A stretch of DNA of 17,758 nt, taken from positions 1 through 17,758 of the forward strand of contig CAZOHN010000054.1 in the NCBI GenBank assembly GCA_964579325.1. Direction: 5' to 3'. Of this stretch, positions 1 to 7,604 are shown in pieces; position 1 is the stretch's first letter, and each line of letters begins with the position of its first letter. Below the pieces are notes generated by a model. The model searched no databases. It was not told where the DNA came from and saw only the letters and a program-made list of their open reading frames with translations. The translations under genes and the position numbers were made by a program. Origin of the DNA: CAZOHN01 sp964579325 (GTDB lineage: Bacteria > Pseudomonadota > Alphaproteobacteria > Rhodobacterales > Rhodobacteraceae).

Positions 1-139
1 AGGTGGCGCGGAAAAACCACTCATCCCGGTTGTTCAGATTTCCAGAACCACCTCTCAACGCAGTGGCCGGGGAGCGTTCGTCCATACCTCTGTCCAACTC
101 CGGTGTCTGCGCCTGCGACGCGGCCGGTGCCCGTTCCAT
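1..139 (-). CDS. Unknown protein, N-terminal part only (runs off left edge)
   Basis: An open frame starts at the ATG at 139..137 and stays open to the left edge, giving 46 visible residues that begin MERAPAASQAQTPELD and end NLNNRDEWFFRAT. A perfect AGGAGG lies at 150..145, five bases before this ATG. That is the best Shine-Dalgarno on this strand here and fixes the start; the ATG at 143 in another frame would be too close to it and stops after 40 codons. The visible part is hydrophilic, rich in Ala, Arg and Glu, with no signal peptide or membrane segment yet. It lies 62 bp downstream of the enolase-superfamily gene on the same strand and may be the next operon member. I do not recognise the family; a short cytoplasmic N-terminus before a membrane or catalytic domain is possible. 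Confidence 0.5.
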   Translation of the reverse strand, partial: MERAPAASQAQTPELDRGMDERSPATALRGGSGNLNNRDEWFFRAT

Positions 140-201
140 TCATGCCTCCTGGATCGCGCCAGATCCCACCGTCCACAAGCGGCGAAGCGCATGCCGAGGT
201 T

Positions 202-1401
202 TCATTGCGCCCAATGGCTGTCCGGCGGGGGGCCCCAGTCGTGCAGGACGCAGCAGTAGACGGCCGTAGGGTCGAAGGGATAGCGCGCCTCCATCTCGGA
301 GGTCAGCGTCAGGCCGAGGCCCGGGGCGGTGGGGCGCAGCAGTCGTCCGCCTTCGATGCGGCCCTGGTCTGCGATCATCTCGGCGCCCAGCGGGAAGTCG
401 AGCATCGGATACTCGACCAGTTCGCCGCCTGCGGCGAAGGCGGCATGGTAGCTTGCCATGATCGCCGCCGCCCCGCCCCAGGCATGGACCACCACCCCGG
501 TGCCGTGAGCCTGCGCCGCCGCGAACACCTCCATCACCGCCGAGATGCCTCCCATGACAGACGCATCGGGCTGCACGAACGCGTAGACGTCGTTGCGCAG
601 GCGCTCGATCATCTCCTTCGGCGTGGTGATGATCTCTCCGCCGCAGACGGGCACGCCGATGCGCTGGCGCAGTTCGCGAAAGCCCTCGGGCGCATCGGGG
701 CCGATCGCCTCTTCCACGAAGGCCATGCGGAAGGGTGTCAGCGCGTGGACGGCATTGACGAACTGCACCACATCCTCAACCGCCTGCGGCGGATCGGCGA
801 GGTTCTGGCACATGTCCACCCCCACCTCGATGCCGCGGCGTCCGGCCTCATTCAGGACCCAGGCGGTGCGCAGGATGTCGCGCTTGACCGAACGGATTTT
901 ATAGAGCGTGATCCCCAGCCGGTCGAGCATGTCCATCTCGCGCAGGAACTGGTGCTTTGCATCGCAGCAGCCACCCGAGCCATAGATGCGGATCGCGTCC
1001 GACTTCGGTCCCCCGAGCAGGTCGTAGACCGGCAGGCCGAGGCTCTTTCCCTTGGCGTCCTGCAGCGCAATCTCGAAGGCGGCGATCACATGTCGCGCGG
1101 CACCTTGAAGCGACCAGTAGTCGCAAAGCGAGCGGAGGTCCTTGACGCGCCGCGCGATGTCGAAGCCGTCCCTGCCCAGGACCTGCGGGGTGCAGAGGTC
1201 CACGATCGACTTGAAGACCAGCGGCGCGAAGACAGCCAGGTAGCCTTCGCCAAGGCCCGTCACGCCAGTGTCGAGTGTGATCTCCACCATGCCGATGGTG
1301 CGTTTCGGGCCGTTGGGGAAACACTCCTTGATCTCGGGGTCATCGGCGTCGGCATAGGGCGATGTCAGCAGGATGCAGCGGACGGCAACGATGGCGGGCA
1401 T
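202..1401 (-). CDS. Mandelate racemase/muconate lactonizing enzyme family protein (probable sugar-acid dehydratase or epimerase)
   Basis: This 399-residue protein has the two-domain layout of the enolase superfamily: a capping domain (about 1-130, with GVTGLGEGY near 46-54) and a TIM barrel. Visible catalytic elements follow mandelate racemase order: K168-x-R170 on the second strand, Mg ligands D196, E230 or E231 and E256 (CGGE), D279 (QPDAS), H306 (VVVHAWGG) and E330 (LVEYP). A Lys plus a His-Asp dyad fits abstraction of a proton alpha to a carboxylate. Family members dehydrate sugar acids or epimerise carboxylates; the exact substrate cannot be read. The common KxK motif is KxR here, which argues against simple transfer of a known name. 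The ATG directly follows the TGA of the hydroxyacid dehydrogenase gene (no gap), with AAGGGG at 1414..1409 as ribosome site. It is the last complete gene of the minus-strand operon. Confidence 0.88.
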   Translation of the reverse strand: MPAIVAVRCILLTSPYADADDPEIKECFPNGPKRTIGMVEITLDTGVTGLGEGYLAVFAPLVFKSIVDLCTPQVLGRDGFDIARRVKDLRSLCDYWSLQGAARHVIAAFEIALQDAKGKSLGLPVYDLLGGPKSDAIRIYGSGGCCDAKHQFLREMDMLDRLGITLYKIRSVKRDILRTAWVLNEAGRRGIEVGVDMCQNLADPPQAVEDVVQFVNAVHALTPFRMAFVEEAIGPDAPEGFRELRQRIGVPVCGGEIITTPKEMIERLRNDVYAFVQPDASVMGGISAVMEVFAAAQAHGTGVVVHAWGGAAAIMASYHAAFAAGGELVEYPMLDFPLGAEMIADQGRIEGGRLLRPTAPGLGLTLTSEMEARYPFDPTAVYCCVLHDWGPPPDSHWAQ

Positions 1402-2313
1402 TCAGTATCCCCTTGCGAAGTCGACGGCTCCGGTCAGCGGCAGACCGGCGCGGAAGCGTGACAGGTTGGCGAGGAAATGGTCGATCTTGCGGTCGACCTC
1501 GTCTGCGCTGCCGCCGCTGGTGTGCTGCGTGAGCAGCAGGTTCGGGCAGGTCCAGAACGGATGGCCGTGCGGCAGCGGCTCGTCGCGCGTGACGTCGATC
1601 ACGGCCCCCCCCAGATGGCCCGACCGCAGCGCGGCGTCGAGGGCGGCTTCGTCCACGGCCGAACCGCGCCCGAAGTTGCAGAAGACCGCGCCGCGCGGCA
1701 TCTGCGCGAAGCGGGCGGCGCCGAAGACACCGGCGGTCAGCGGCGTGGCGGGAACGGTGGACACGGTGACGTCGGCGCGCGACAGGGCCGCGTCGAGGCT
1801 GTCATCCGTCCAGGTCCGCCCGAAACTGGTGACGGTGCAGCCGAAGGGTGCCAGCAGGTCGGCCAGCCGCCGGTTGATCGCCCCGAAGCCGAAGAGCACC
1901 ACCCTCGCTCCGGAAAGGCAACGCAGATGGGGACGCGCGGTCTCGCCCTGCCATTCGGTGCGATCCTGCAGCCGCACGAAGCGGGCAACGCCGCGGTAGA
2001 GCGCAAGAACCCCCGCAAGCGCGGATTCGGCCACCGGTTCGGCGAAGAACCCGGCCAGGTTCGTCACCTGCACCGGGCCCGCGGGTCGCGACCAGTCGAG
2101 CCCGACATATTCGCCGAAGCCAACCGACTCGAGCTGCAGCCAGCGCAGTCCGACGTTGTGCACCACGACACCTGGGTCGGGATTGCCGAACACGACGGCG
2201 CAATCGCAAGGCTCGTCCGGCTTCACGATGCGCAGCGTGCACCCTTCGGCCCCGCCGCGCAGCCGCGCCATCTGGGCATCGGTCAGCGGCACGGTGACCG
2301 CGATCTTGGTCAT
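1402..2313 (-). CDS. NAD(P)-dependent D-2-hydroxyacid dehydrogenase family protein
   Basis: The 303-residue product begins MTKIAVTVPL. The frame is open further upstream to 2481, but that extension is antisense-like in composition and overlaps the aldehyde dehydrogenase. The start at 2313 shares its A with the upstream TGA (TGATG), a classic coupling joint. The Rossmann nucleotide loop is LFGFGAINRRL (139-149), where the last Gly of GxGxxG is Asn. The catalytic triad of the family is complete: R216 in NFGRGSAVDE, E245 in TRDEPLP and H264 in TQHTSG. The substrate domain is short and N-terminal. Enzymes of this type reduce 2-keto acids such as glyoxylate or hydroxypyruvate, or oxidise the hydroxyacids. 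Next to the enolase-superfamily and DHDPS-family enzymes it probably handles a 2-keto or 2-hydroxy acid intermediate. Family is sure; substrate is unknown. Confidence 0.87.
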   Translation of the reverse strand: MTKIAVTVPLTDAQMARLRGGAEGCTLRIVKPDEPCDCAVVFGNPDPGVVVHNVGLRWLQLESVGFGEYVGLDWSRPAGPVQVTNLAGFFAEPVAESALAGVLALYRGVARFVRLQDRTEWQGETARPHLRCLSGARVVLFGFGAINRRLADLLAPFGCTVTSFGRTWTDDSLDAALSRADVTVSTVPATPLTAGVFGAARFAQMPRGAVFCNFGRGSAVDEAALDAALRSGHLGGAVIDVTRDEPLPHGHPFWTCPNLLLTQHTSGGSADEVDRKIDHFLANLSRFRAGLPLTGAVDFARGY

Positions 2314-3815
2314 CACGTTGCTCCGGCGAGCGAGGTGGCGATCCAGATCGTCTTGGTCTGCAGATACTGGTCCATCGCCTCGGTGCCATTGTCGCGGGCC
2401 AGCGAGCCCGACCGCCTGTAGCCGCCGAAGGGCGTGGTGACGTCGCCCTCCGAGAAACCGTTGACCGAGACGGTCCCGCACGGCAGTCGTCGCGCCATGT
2501 AGAGCGCGCGGTCGATGTCGCGGGTAAACACGGTGGCATGCAGGCCGTAGTCGGTATCGCGCGCGATCCGCAGGGCCTCGTCGAGACCCGACACCGCCAG
2601 CACGCCCAGAACCGGGCCGAAGATCTCTTCGCGTGCGATGATCATGTCTGACGTCAGGCCGGAAAAGACCGCAGGCATGATGAAGTTTCCCGGCCCGAAG
2701 GCCTCGCCCCCGGTCAGGAGCCGCGCGCCTTCGGCCTTGCCCTGCGCAATGTAGGACATCACGCGCGACTGGTGCTCGGCCGTTACCATGGCGCCGATGT
2801 TCGTGTCGGGATCAAGCGGATCGCCCAGGCGGAAGGCCCGCGCCCGCGCCGCGACCCGGGCTGCGAATTCCTCGGCAAGCTTCAGGTCGACGATCTGGCG
2901 CATGTTGGCCGAACAGTTCTGCCCCCCGTTCCAGAACGCCGACATCGCGGCATGTTCGATCAGGTCGTCGCTGAGGTCGGCGTCGTCCAGCACGATGAAG
3001 GGGCTCTTGCCTCCCATCTCCAGCCCGATGACCTTGAGGTTGCTTTCCCCGGCGTAGCGCAGGAAGTAGCCGCCGACCTCGGTCGAGCCCGTGAAGGACA
3101 CGATGTCGATGTCGGGATGGCGGCCAATGATCTGTCCGGTCGTCTCGCCCATTCCCGGCAGCACGTTCAGCACACCGTCCGGTATCCCTGCCTCGGCCGC
3201 CAGTTCCGCCAGACGCAGGACCGACAGTGGCGTCTGCTCTGCCGGCTTGACCAGCGTCGAGCACCCTGCCGCCAGCGCAGGCGCAAGCTTCCAGGCCGCC
3301 ATCAACAGGGGAAAGTTCCATGGTAGCACAAGGCCCACCACCCCCGCCGGTTCCTTGACGATCAGCGCAACGGCGTTCTCGCCGGTGGGAGAGACCTTGC
3401 CGAAACTCTTGTCGGCAAGCTCTCCATACCACTGGAAGAAGCGCGGCACCTCGGTCCCGATCTCGTGCAGGCAGTCGGTGATGGTCTTGCCGCTGTCGAG
3501 GCTTTCGAGCACGGCAAGTTCATGCGCGTGCTGCCGTATCAGGTTTGCAAGGCGGACCAGCACGTCCTTTCGCGCTTCGGGGGCGCGGCGCGACCATATT
3601 CCGTCATCGAACACGCGCCGGGCCGCCGCAACCGCGCGGTCGACATCGGCCCGGCCGCAATGCGCGACGCGCGCGATCACCGCTCCGGTTGCCGGGTTGA
3701 CCGTTTCGAAAGTGGCGCCATCCGCCGCCTTTGCAAAGGCGCCGTCGATGAAGGCATCCACCTGCGGCGTCAGCGCCGCGGCGATCCGGTGTGCTTCTTG
3801 CTTGGTCAGGGACAT
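2313..3815 (-). CDS. NAD(P)-dependent aldehyde dehydrogenase
   Basis: At 500 residues this is the normal length for the aldehyde dehydrogenase superfamily. All core motifs are present: oxyanion and cofactor segment PWNFP (165-169), NAD(P)-binding K190 in VKPAEQTP, FTGSTEVG near 241-248, general base E266 in LEMGGKSP, and nucleophile C301 in GGQNCSAN. The later EEIFGPVLGV motif and the C-terminal oligomerisation segment PFGGYRRSGSLARDNG are intact. It oxidises an aldehyde to the acid in the cytoplasm. Sequence flavour resembles the broad group with gamma-aminobutyraldehyde, betaine-aldehyde and semialdehyde dehydrogenases, so substrate is open. A good GGAGGT (3827..3822) sits six bases before the ATG. 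It lies 18 bp after the permease gene, and its TGA overlaps the next start by one base. A second, different aldehyde dehydrogenase sits in the plus-strand operon. Confidence 0.93.
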   Translation of the reverse strand: MSLTKQEAHRIAAALTPQVDAFIDGAFAKAADGATFETVNPATGAVIARVAHCGRADVDRAVAAARRVFDDGIWSRRAPEARKDVLVRLANLIRQHAHELAVLESLDSGKTITDCLHEIGTEVPRFFQWYGELADKSFGKVSPTGENAVALIVKEPAGVVGLVLPWNFPLLMAAWKLAPALAAGCSTLVKPAEQTPLSVLRLAELAAEAGIPDGVLNVLPGMGETTGQIIGRHPDIDIVSFTGSTEVGGYFLRYAGESNLKVIGLEMGGKSPFIVLDDADLSDDLIEHAAMSAFWNGGQNCSANMRQIVDLKLAEEFAARVAARARAFRLGDPLDPDTNIGAMVTAEHQSRVMSYIAQGKAEGARLLTGGEAFGPGNFIMPAVFSGLTSDMIIAREEIFGPVLGVLAVSGLDEALRIARDTDYGLHATVFTRDIDRALYMARRLPCGTVSVNGFSEGDVTTPFGGYRRSGSLARDNGTEAMDQYLQTKTIWIATSLAGAT

Positions 3816-3833
3816 GACGGGACCTCCATAGGG

Positions 3834-4640
3834 TCAATGTGCGCCGCGACGGACGGAGATGTGCCACGGGATCAGCAGCCGCTCGGCCAAAGTGACGAGA
3901 CCGAAAAGCGCGAGCCCGAGCAGCGTCAGGAAGAAAATCCCGGCAAAGGCCAGGTCGGGGCGCATGTTGCCGGTGACGATCTGGATGTAGAAGCCAAGCC
4001 CTTGGTCCGAACCGATGAACTCGGCAATCGCAGCGCCGACGGTGGCGTTGATCGCGGCGTACTTGAAGCCGACGAAGCACTGCGGCAGCGCGGCCGGCAG
4101 GCGCAGCCGGACGAAGGTGCGCCATGGTCCCGCCCCGGTTGACCGGGCAAAGCGGGAAAGCTCCTCGGGCAGCGAGGAGAAGGCGAGGATGGCGTTCAGG
4201 ACGATGGGGAAGAAGCAGACAAGGAACACGATGATGACCTTGGGCAGAAGCCCGAAGCCCAGCCAGGAAATGAACAGCGGCGCGAAGGCGATCTTCGGCA
4301 CCATCTCGATGCAGACGAGGAACGGATAGACGGTCCGGCGCAGGATCGAGGAAAAGGCGATGGCAAGGCCGATGGGCATCGCCAGCACCACCGCCACGAC
4401 ATAGCCCAGCACGACCTCGACGCCCGTGACCCAAGTATAGAAGAGCAGGCGGTCGATGTCGGCCCAGCCTTTGGTGACGATGACAGAAGGCGGCATCAGG
4501 ATGTAGCGCGGCACATCGAACCATACGACGGCGTACTCCCAGAACAGGAAGAAACCGGCGAAGAACGCCACGAACATCCAGGACTGCTCGAACCAGTTGC
4601 GCAGCCGGGCGGTCAGGCGGGGGCGGTCAGAGGACGCCAT
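3834..4640 (-). CDS. ABC transporter permease, NitT/TauT/SsuC type
   Basis: This 268-residue integral membrane protein has an N-terminal helix at about 20-41 followed by further hydrophobic segments near 72-100, 105-130, 133-153, 195-210 and 233-255, the usual six-helix plan. The cytoplasmic loop that couples to the ATPase (EAA-like) is visible at about 160-183, with RSTGAGPWRTFVRLRLPAALP. Its length and the segment PSVIVTKGW after the first helix match the BPD_transp_1 permeases that import taurine, alkanesulfonates, nitrate or pyrimidine precursors. The start overlaps the end of the ATPase gene by 14 bp, so the two are translationally coupled. The single permease gene implies a homodimer. 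Substrate is not deducible; the flanking catabolic enzymes suggest an acid, sulfonate or amine carbon source. Confidence 0.9.
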   Translation of the reverse strand: MASSDRPRLTARLRNWFEQSWMFVAFFAGFFLFWEYAVVWFDVPRYILMPPSVIVTKGWADIDRLLFYTWVTGVEVVLGYVVAVVLAMPIGLAIAFSSILRRTVYPFLVCIEMVPKIAFAPLFISWLGFGLLPKVIIVFLVCFFPIVLNAILAFSSLPEELSRFARSTGAGPWRTFVRLRLPAALPQCFVGFKYAAINATVGAAIAEFIGSDQGLGFYIQIVTGNMRPDLAFAGIFFLTLLGLALFGLVTLAERLLIPWHISVRRGAH

Positions 4641-5394
4641 AGGTGCGGAAAATCTCCTGAATGGCGCGGTTGTAGCGCAGGAACTCGGGGCTGGCCTTCA
4701 CGTCGAAGTCGCGCGGGAAGGGCAGGTCGATGTCGAAGATGCGGTCGATCCGCCCTGGACGTGGGGTGATGACGGCCACCCGCGAGGACAGCTGGATCGC
4801 TTCCTCGATGGAATGGGTGACGAAGACGACCGTACGCCGCTGCTGCAGCCAGAGCGCCTGCAGGTCGTTGCGGATGCTCTCGCGGGTCATCGCGTCCAGT
4901 TTGCCCAACGGCTCGTCCAGCAGGAGGGTCCGGGGGTGATGGACCATGGCCTGGCAGAAGGCCGCACGCTGCTGCATGCCGCCCGAGAGCTCGTGTGGAA
5001 AGCGGTGCTGGAAGTCCGTCAGTCGGACCGAGGACAGCAGGCCGTCAACGGACGCCGCATGATCGGCCGGCGACAGGCCGCGCAGTTCCAGCTGCAACTC
5101 GATGTTGCCGCGCACATGGCGCCAGGGCACCAGCGTGTTGTCCTGGAACATGATTCCGACGTCGGTCTGCGGCCCTTGCACGGGGTTGCCACCAAACAGG
5201 ATGCTGCCGTGCGTGACGGGAAGCAGCCCCGCGATCATCAGCATCAGCGTGGACTTGCCGCATCCCGAAGGCCCGAGCAGCGACACGAATTCGCCCTCCG
5301 CGACATCGAGGCTGACCGGGCCAAGGGCATTCACGGCGTCGGCACCCCGGCCGAATGACTTGGTCAGGTTGCGCAGTTCGATCTGGTTGGGCAT
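4627..5394 (-). CDS. ABC transporter ATP-binding protein, NitT/TauT/SsuB type
   Basis: The 255-residue protein is a complete single nucleotide-binding domain. Walker A is GPSGCGKST (41-49), Q-loop Q84 in MFQDNTLVPW, signature LSGGMQQR (136-143), Walker B TLLLDEPLGKLD (156-167) and switch H194 in FVTHSIEEA. The sequence DNTLVPWRHVRGNI after the Q-loop and the short tail with no TOBE domain are typical of the taurine/nitrate/sulfonate importers rather than of MalK-like sugar importers. It works with the permease it overlaps and with the binding protein encoded 52 bp upstream. That 52-bp spacer holds a perfect 20-bp GC palindrome which probably lowers expression of the ATPase and later genes relative to the binding protein. 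The ATG is preceded only by a weak GGAAG. Confidence 0.93.
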   Translation of the reverse strand: MPNQIELRNLTKSFGRGADAVNALGPVSLDVAEGEFVSLLGPSGCGKSTLMLMIAGLLPVTHGSILFGGNPVQGPQTDVGIMFQDNTLVPWRHVRGNIELQLELRGLSPADHAASVDGLLSSVRLTDFQHRFPHELSGGMQQRAAFCQAMVHHPRTLLLDEPLGKLDAMTRESIRNDLQALWLQQRRTVVFVTHSIEEAIQLSSRVAVITPRPGRIDRIFDIDLPFPRDFDVKASPEFLRYNRAIQEIFRTYGVL

Positions 5395-5416
5395 GCGTGG
5401 ACTTCCGGCTGAAGAA

Positions 5417-5436
5417 GGGGCGGCCCGGGCCGCCCC
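5417..5436 (-). terminator. 20-bp GC palindrome between binding-protein and ATPase genes (attenuating hairpin)
   Basis: GGGGCGGCCCGGGCCGCCCC is its own reverse complement, so it folds as an 8-bp all-GC stem with a CCGG loop. On the transcribed strand it is followed by TTCTTC, a pyrimidine-rich but not pure-U tail. It sits about 11 bp after the binding-protein stop. Hairpins here commonly stabilise the 3' end of the abundant binding-protein message and cause partial termination. Whether it terminates or only protects from nucleases cannot be told. Confidence 0.5.
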
Positions 5437-5446
5437 GCAGGCCTTG

Positions 5447-6442
5447 TCACTCGATGAACGCGTTGGTGTAGAACGACGTCGGGTCCGCGGCCGGGTCGAG
5501 GTCGTTGTACTTCTTCATCAGGTCGACCATGTCGGCCCAGTCGGAGTCAACGTTGAGCCCGAGTTTCCGGTCAGTGTTCGCAGCGGAGTAGAGCAGGCCC
5601 AGCGTCACATCGAGCACGGCGCGCGACTGCGCCTTGCCTTCGTCCTCGTTCATCGTGCCCCCCACGATATCGCCGATGGCGGCGACAGCCGCATCGGGCT
5701 CGGCCTCGGCAGCCTTGTAGGATCTTATCGTGGCGGCGACGAAGCGCTTCACGAGGTCGGGGTTCTGCTCGACCATCTCCTTCCGCGCGACGATGCAGTA
5801 TCCGACCTGGTTCACGCCAAAGTCGGAGTAGGGAAAGACCACCGGGGTCTCGCCGCCGTTGGCCTTGATCTCGGCGGGCTTGTCGTCGATGCCACCCAGC
5901 ATGCCCACCGCGCCGCCCGCGCCCTGCAGGTAGCTGGAAACCAGTGCGCCGTCGGGAACGTTGGTGATGCTGATGTCGCCTTCGGCCAGACCGGAGTTTG
6001 CCAGCACGATGGGGAAGAAGGTGTTGACCCCCGCGTTGGCAGTGGTCAGCAGGGCCTTGCCCTTCAGGTCGGCAATGGTCTTCACTCCCGCGTCGGGCCG
6101 CACGAGGATGGCCTCGGATCCCATCGCGTCGATCACGGCCACCGACACCAGCGCCGCGCCCTGTGACGCAAGATTCACCATCGAGCCGCAGGAACCGTAG
6201 GCGAAATCGCTGTCGCCGTTGGCCACAAGCCGGTGCGCCGAGCCTGAGCCGTTGCCTGACCGGATGTCGAGGTTGATGCCGACCTCGTTGTAGTAGCCGC
6301 GGTCGAACCCTAGGGCGAAGCCCGCATGCGAGCCGTAGTACATCCAGTTCAGGCGCAGGCGCACGTCGTCTTCGGCCGTGGCGGCGCTGGAGGCGGCGGC
6401 GGTCAGCAGTGCCGAGGCCAAGAGCGTAGTAAGTCCTTTCAT
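5447..6442 (-). CDS. ABC transporter periplasmic binding protein, NMT1/SsuA-like
   Basis: This 331-residue protein starts with a Sec signal peptide (Lys2, hydrophobic core, SSAATA then EDD, cleavage expected after about residue 23). The mature part opens with LRLNWMYYGSHAGFALGFDRGYY followed by VGINLDIRSGNGSG, split here for length; this layout (hydrophobic first strand, GYY, a Gly-rich SGNGSG turn) is typical of the NMT1-like fold that binds taurine, sulfonates, pyrimidine precursors or aromatic acids. DFAYGS and IADLKGKALLTT are further family landmarks. A strong AAGGAGGA lies just before the ATG. It lies downstream of the DHDPS-family gene (51-bp gap) and ahead of the ATPase, matching a complete importer. 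The ligand cannot be named; absence of a recognised close family means taurine should not be assumed. Confidence 0.9.
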   Translation of the reverse strand: MKGLTTLLASALLTAAASSAATAEDDVRLRLNWMYYGSHAGFALGFDRGYYNEVGINLDIRSGNGSGSAHRLVANGDSDFAYGSCGSMVNLASQGAALVSVAVIDAMGSEAILVRPDAGVKTIADLKGKALLTTANAGVNTFFPIVLANSGLAEGDISITNVPDGALVSSYLQGAGGAVGMLGGIDDKPAEIKANGGETPVVFPYSDFGVNQVGYCIVARKEMVEQNPDLVKRFVAATIRSYKAAEAEPDAAVAAIGDIVGGTMNEDEGKAQSRAVLDVTLGLLYSAANTDRKLGLNVDSDWADMVDLMKKYNDLDPAADPTSFYTNAFIE

Positions 6443-6493
6443 GGGCTTCCTCCTTGTCGGGTTTCTTTCAGGTGGTTCCGGGAAACGGTCGCG

Positions 6494-7456
6494 TCAGGCC
6501 GGCAGCACGTCCGGCACGCCGGTCTGCTGCATCATCGCGCGCGCCTCTTCACGGTAGAGCGCGCGTACGTCGCGTGTGGGGGGGCGGCAGCGGCTGCTGG
6601 GCAGGCCGATCAACTCCATGCACAGCTTGTCCAAGTAGCCGTCGCCGCTTGTGTATTCGCCCTCGATCCTCATCCAGAGGTGATAGAAGGGCATTGCCTC
6701 GGCAGTGAGCATCCGCTGCGCTTCGCGGTAGTCGCCCGCATCCAGTCGCTCGACGAGTTTCTGGCCCCATTCGGGCCAGTAGTTGCACAGATGCACTTCA
6801 AACGCGCGTACCCCCATCATGTGGCTCATAGTGAAGAACAGATTGTTGTCGATGATGCTGAGCCGGTCCGCGAAGTGACTGCAGACATGTTCGAATTCCA
6901 TCGCGTCGGTGCGCGGTGTGGCCCATTTCAGGCCAACGACGTTAGGGATGTCTGCCAGTTTCTCGACCATGCCGAACGAGACGCCGCGGCTGGTCCAGAA
7001 TGTGTTGTAGATGATGATGCCGGTCTCCGGGGCGGCGTAGGCGGCGGCCTGGACGAACTCGAAGAAGTCGGCCTCGGTATGGTTGAAGTAGAAGGGACAG
7101 GACACCTGGATGTAGTCGACCCCAATGGACTGCGCGGCGCGCGCGAGCGCCTGCAGTTCGCGTGTCGAGGTGGTCTGGGCGCCCATCGCCACCGGCACGG
7201 AATCGCCCGCCGCAGCCTTGACCGTCGTCGCCACCTTCACCCGCTCGTCAAAGGACATGGTCGAGAAATCACCTGCGGCGCCGCCGGCGAGCAGGACGGC
7301 GTTTCCCGCGTGTGCACCGCGGTCGATCAGGAAACGGGTGTGGGAGCGGATGGCGTCGAGGTCGAGCGACAGGTCGGGGTCGCTGAACATGGTGGGAATG
7401 GTGATGTAGCAGCCGCGCAGTCCGCGCTTCAGCGCATCCAGTCGATCAAACGGCAT
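6494..7456 (-). CDS. Dihydrodipicolinate synthase/N-acetylneuraminate lyase family protein
   Basis: The 320-residue enzyme is a class I aldolase-like TIM barrel. The Schiff-base lysine is K177 in VVGLKWAT and the partner tyrosine is Y150 in IIIYNTFW, spaced as in the family. Two family hallmarks differ: the GTTGE carboxylate-binding loop reads GGAAGD (58-63), with Ala-Ala replacing Thr-Thr, and the Pro of YNxP is Phe. Both changes alter the substrate-carboxylate pocket, so lysine-pathway DHDPS is unlikely; a 2-keto-3-deoxy sugar-acid aldolase or dehydratase, or another pyruvate-type lyase, fits a catabolic operon better. It is the first gene of the minus-strand operon, about 150 bp after the putative operator. 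A weak AAGGA precedes the ATG. Family is sure; reaction is inference. Confidence 0.88.
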   Translation of the reverse strand: MPFDRLDALKRGLRGCYITIPTMFSDPDLSLDLDAIRSHTRFLIDRGAHAGNAVLLAGGAAGDFSTMSFDERVKVATTVKAAAGDSVPVAMGAQTTSTRELQALARAAQSIGVDYIQVSCPFYFNHTEADFFEFVQAAAYAAPETGIIIYNTFWTSRGVSFGMVEKLADIPNVVGLKWATPRTDAMEFEHVCSHFADRLSIIDNNLFFTMSHMMGVRAFEVHLCNYWPEWGQKLVERLDAGDYREAQRMLTAEAMPFYHLWMRIEGEYTSGDGYLDKLCMELIGLPSSRCRPPTRDVRALYREEARAMMQQTGVPDVLPA

Positions 7457-7514
7457 GCCGGTGTGTCCTTGTCACTGTTTGCGCATCGCAGGCCGTCCTT
7501 CGGGGTCCCGGTGA

Positions 7515-7539
7515 GGTTCGTTGTGTGGCTAGACGAACC
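7515..7539. repeat. Inverted repeat GGTTCGT-N11-ACGAACC upstream of the DHDPS-family gene
   Basis: The arms 7515-7521 and 7533-7539 are perfect 7-bp inverted repeats with an 11-bp spacer. The repeat is centred about 70 bp before the start codon of the DHDPS-family gene. Arm centres are 18 bp apart, which suits a dimeric repressor site, or the element may form a hairpin in the leader. No regulator is assigned. Confidence 0.4.
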
Positions 7540-7570
7540 GTGCGGCGGACGATGTCCGGGGAGGGCCTCT

Positions 7571-7588
7571 GTCCGATGAGCCTCGGAC
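7571..7588. repeat. Inverted repeat GTCCGA-N6-TCGGAC in the regulator/DHDPS-family spacer
   Basis: Perfect 6-bp arms (7571-7576 and 7583-7588) flank a 6-base loop, between the end of the regulator gene (7664) and the DHDPS-family gene. It lacks a U-run on either strand, so an efficient intrinsic terminator is doubtful. It could be a weak terminator of the regulator transcript, an operator, or chance in GC-rich DNA. Confidence 0.3.
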
Positions 7589-7604
7589 CGCAGGCACGAG
7601 ATCG

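Noticed and set aside
3..269. 88-codon plus-strand frame at the left edge starting with GTG
   Set aside because: No ribosome site or family resemblance, and it overlaps both the minus-strand start with AGGAGG and the end of the enolase-superfamily gene.
103..1461. 452-codon plus-strand open frame opposite the enolase-superfamily gene
   Set aside because: It is antisense to a gene with intact catalytic motifs; composition is Arg/His/Gly/Ala-rich with no recognisable domain, typical of GC-rich shadow frames.
4627..6442. Naming the left importer a taurine or nitrate transporter
   Set aside because: The NMT1/TauT fold covers many ligands; no taurine dioxygenase, sulfonate monooxygenase or nitrate-reductase gene accompanies it.
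7571..7588. Intrinsic terminator for the regulator gene
   Set aside because: The stem is only 6 bp and no U-run follows on either strand; kept only as a low-confidence repeat.
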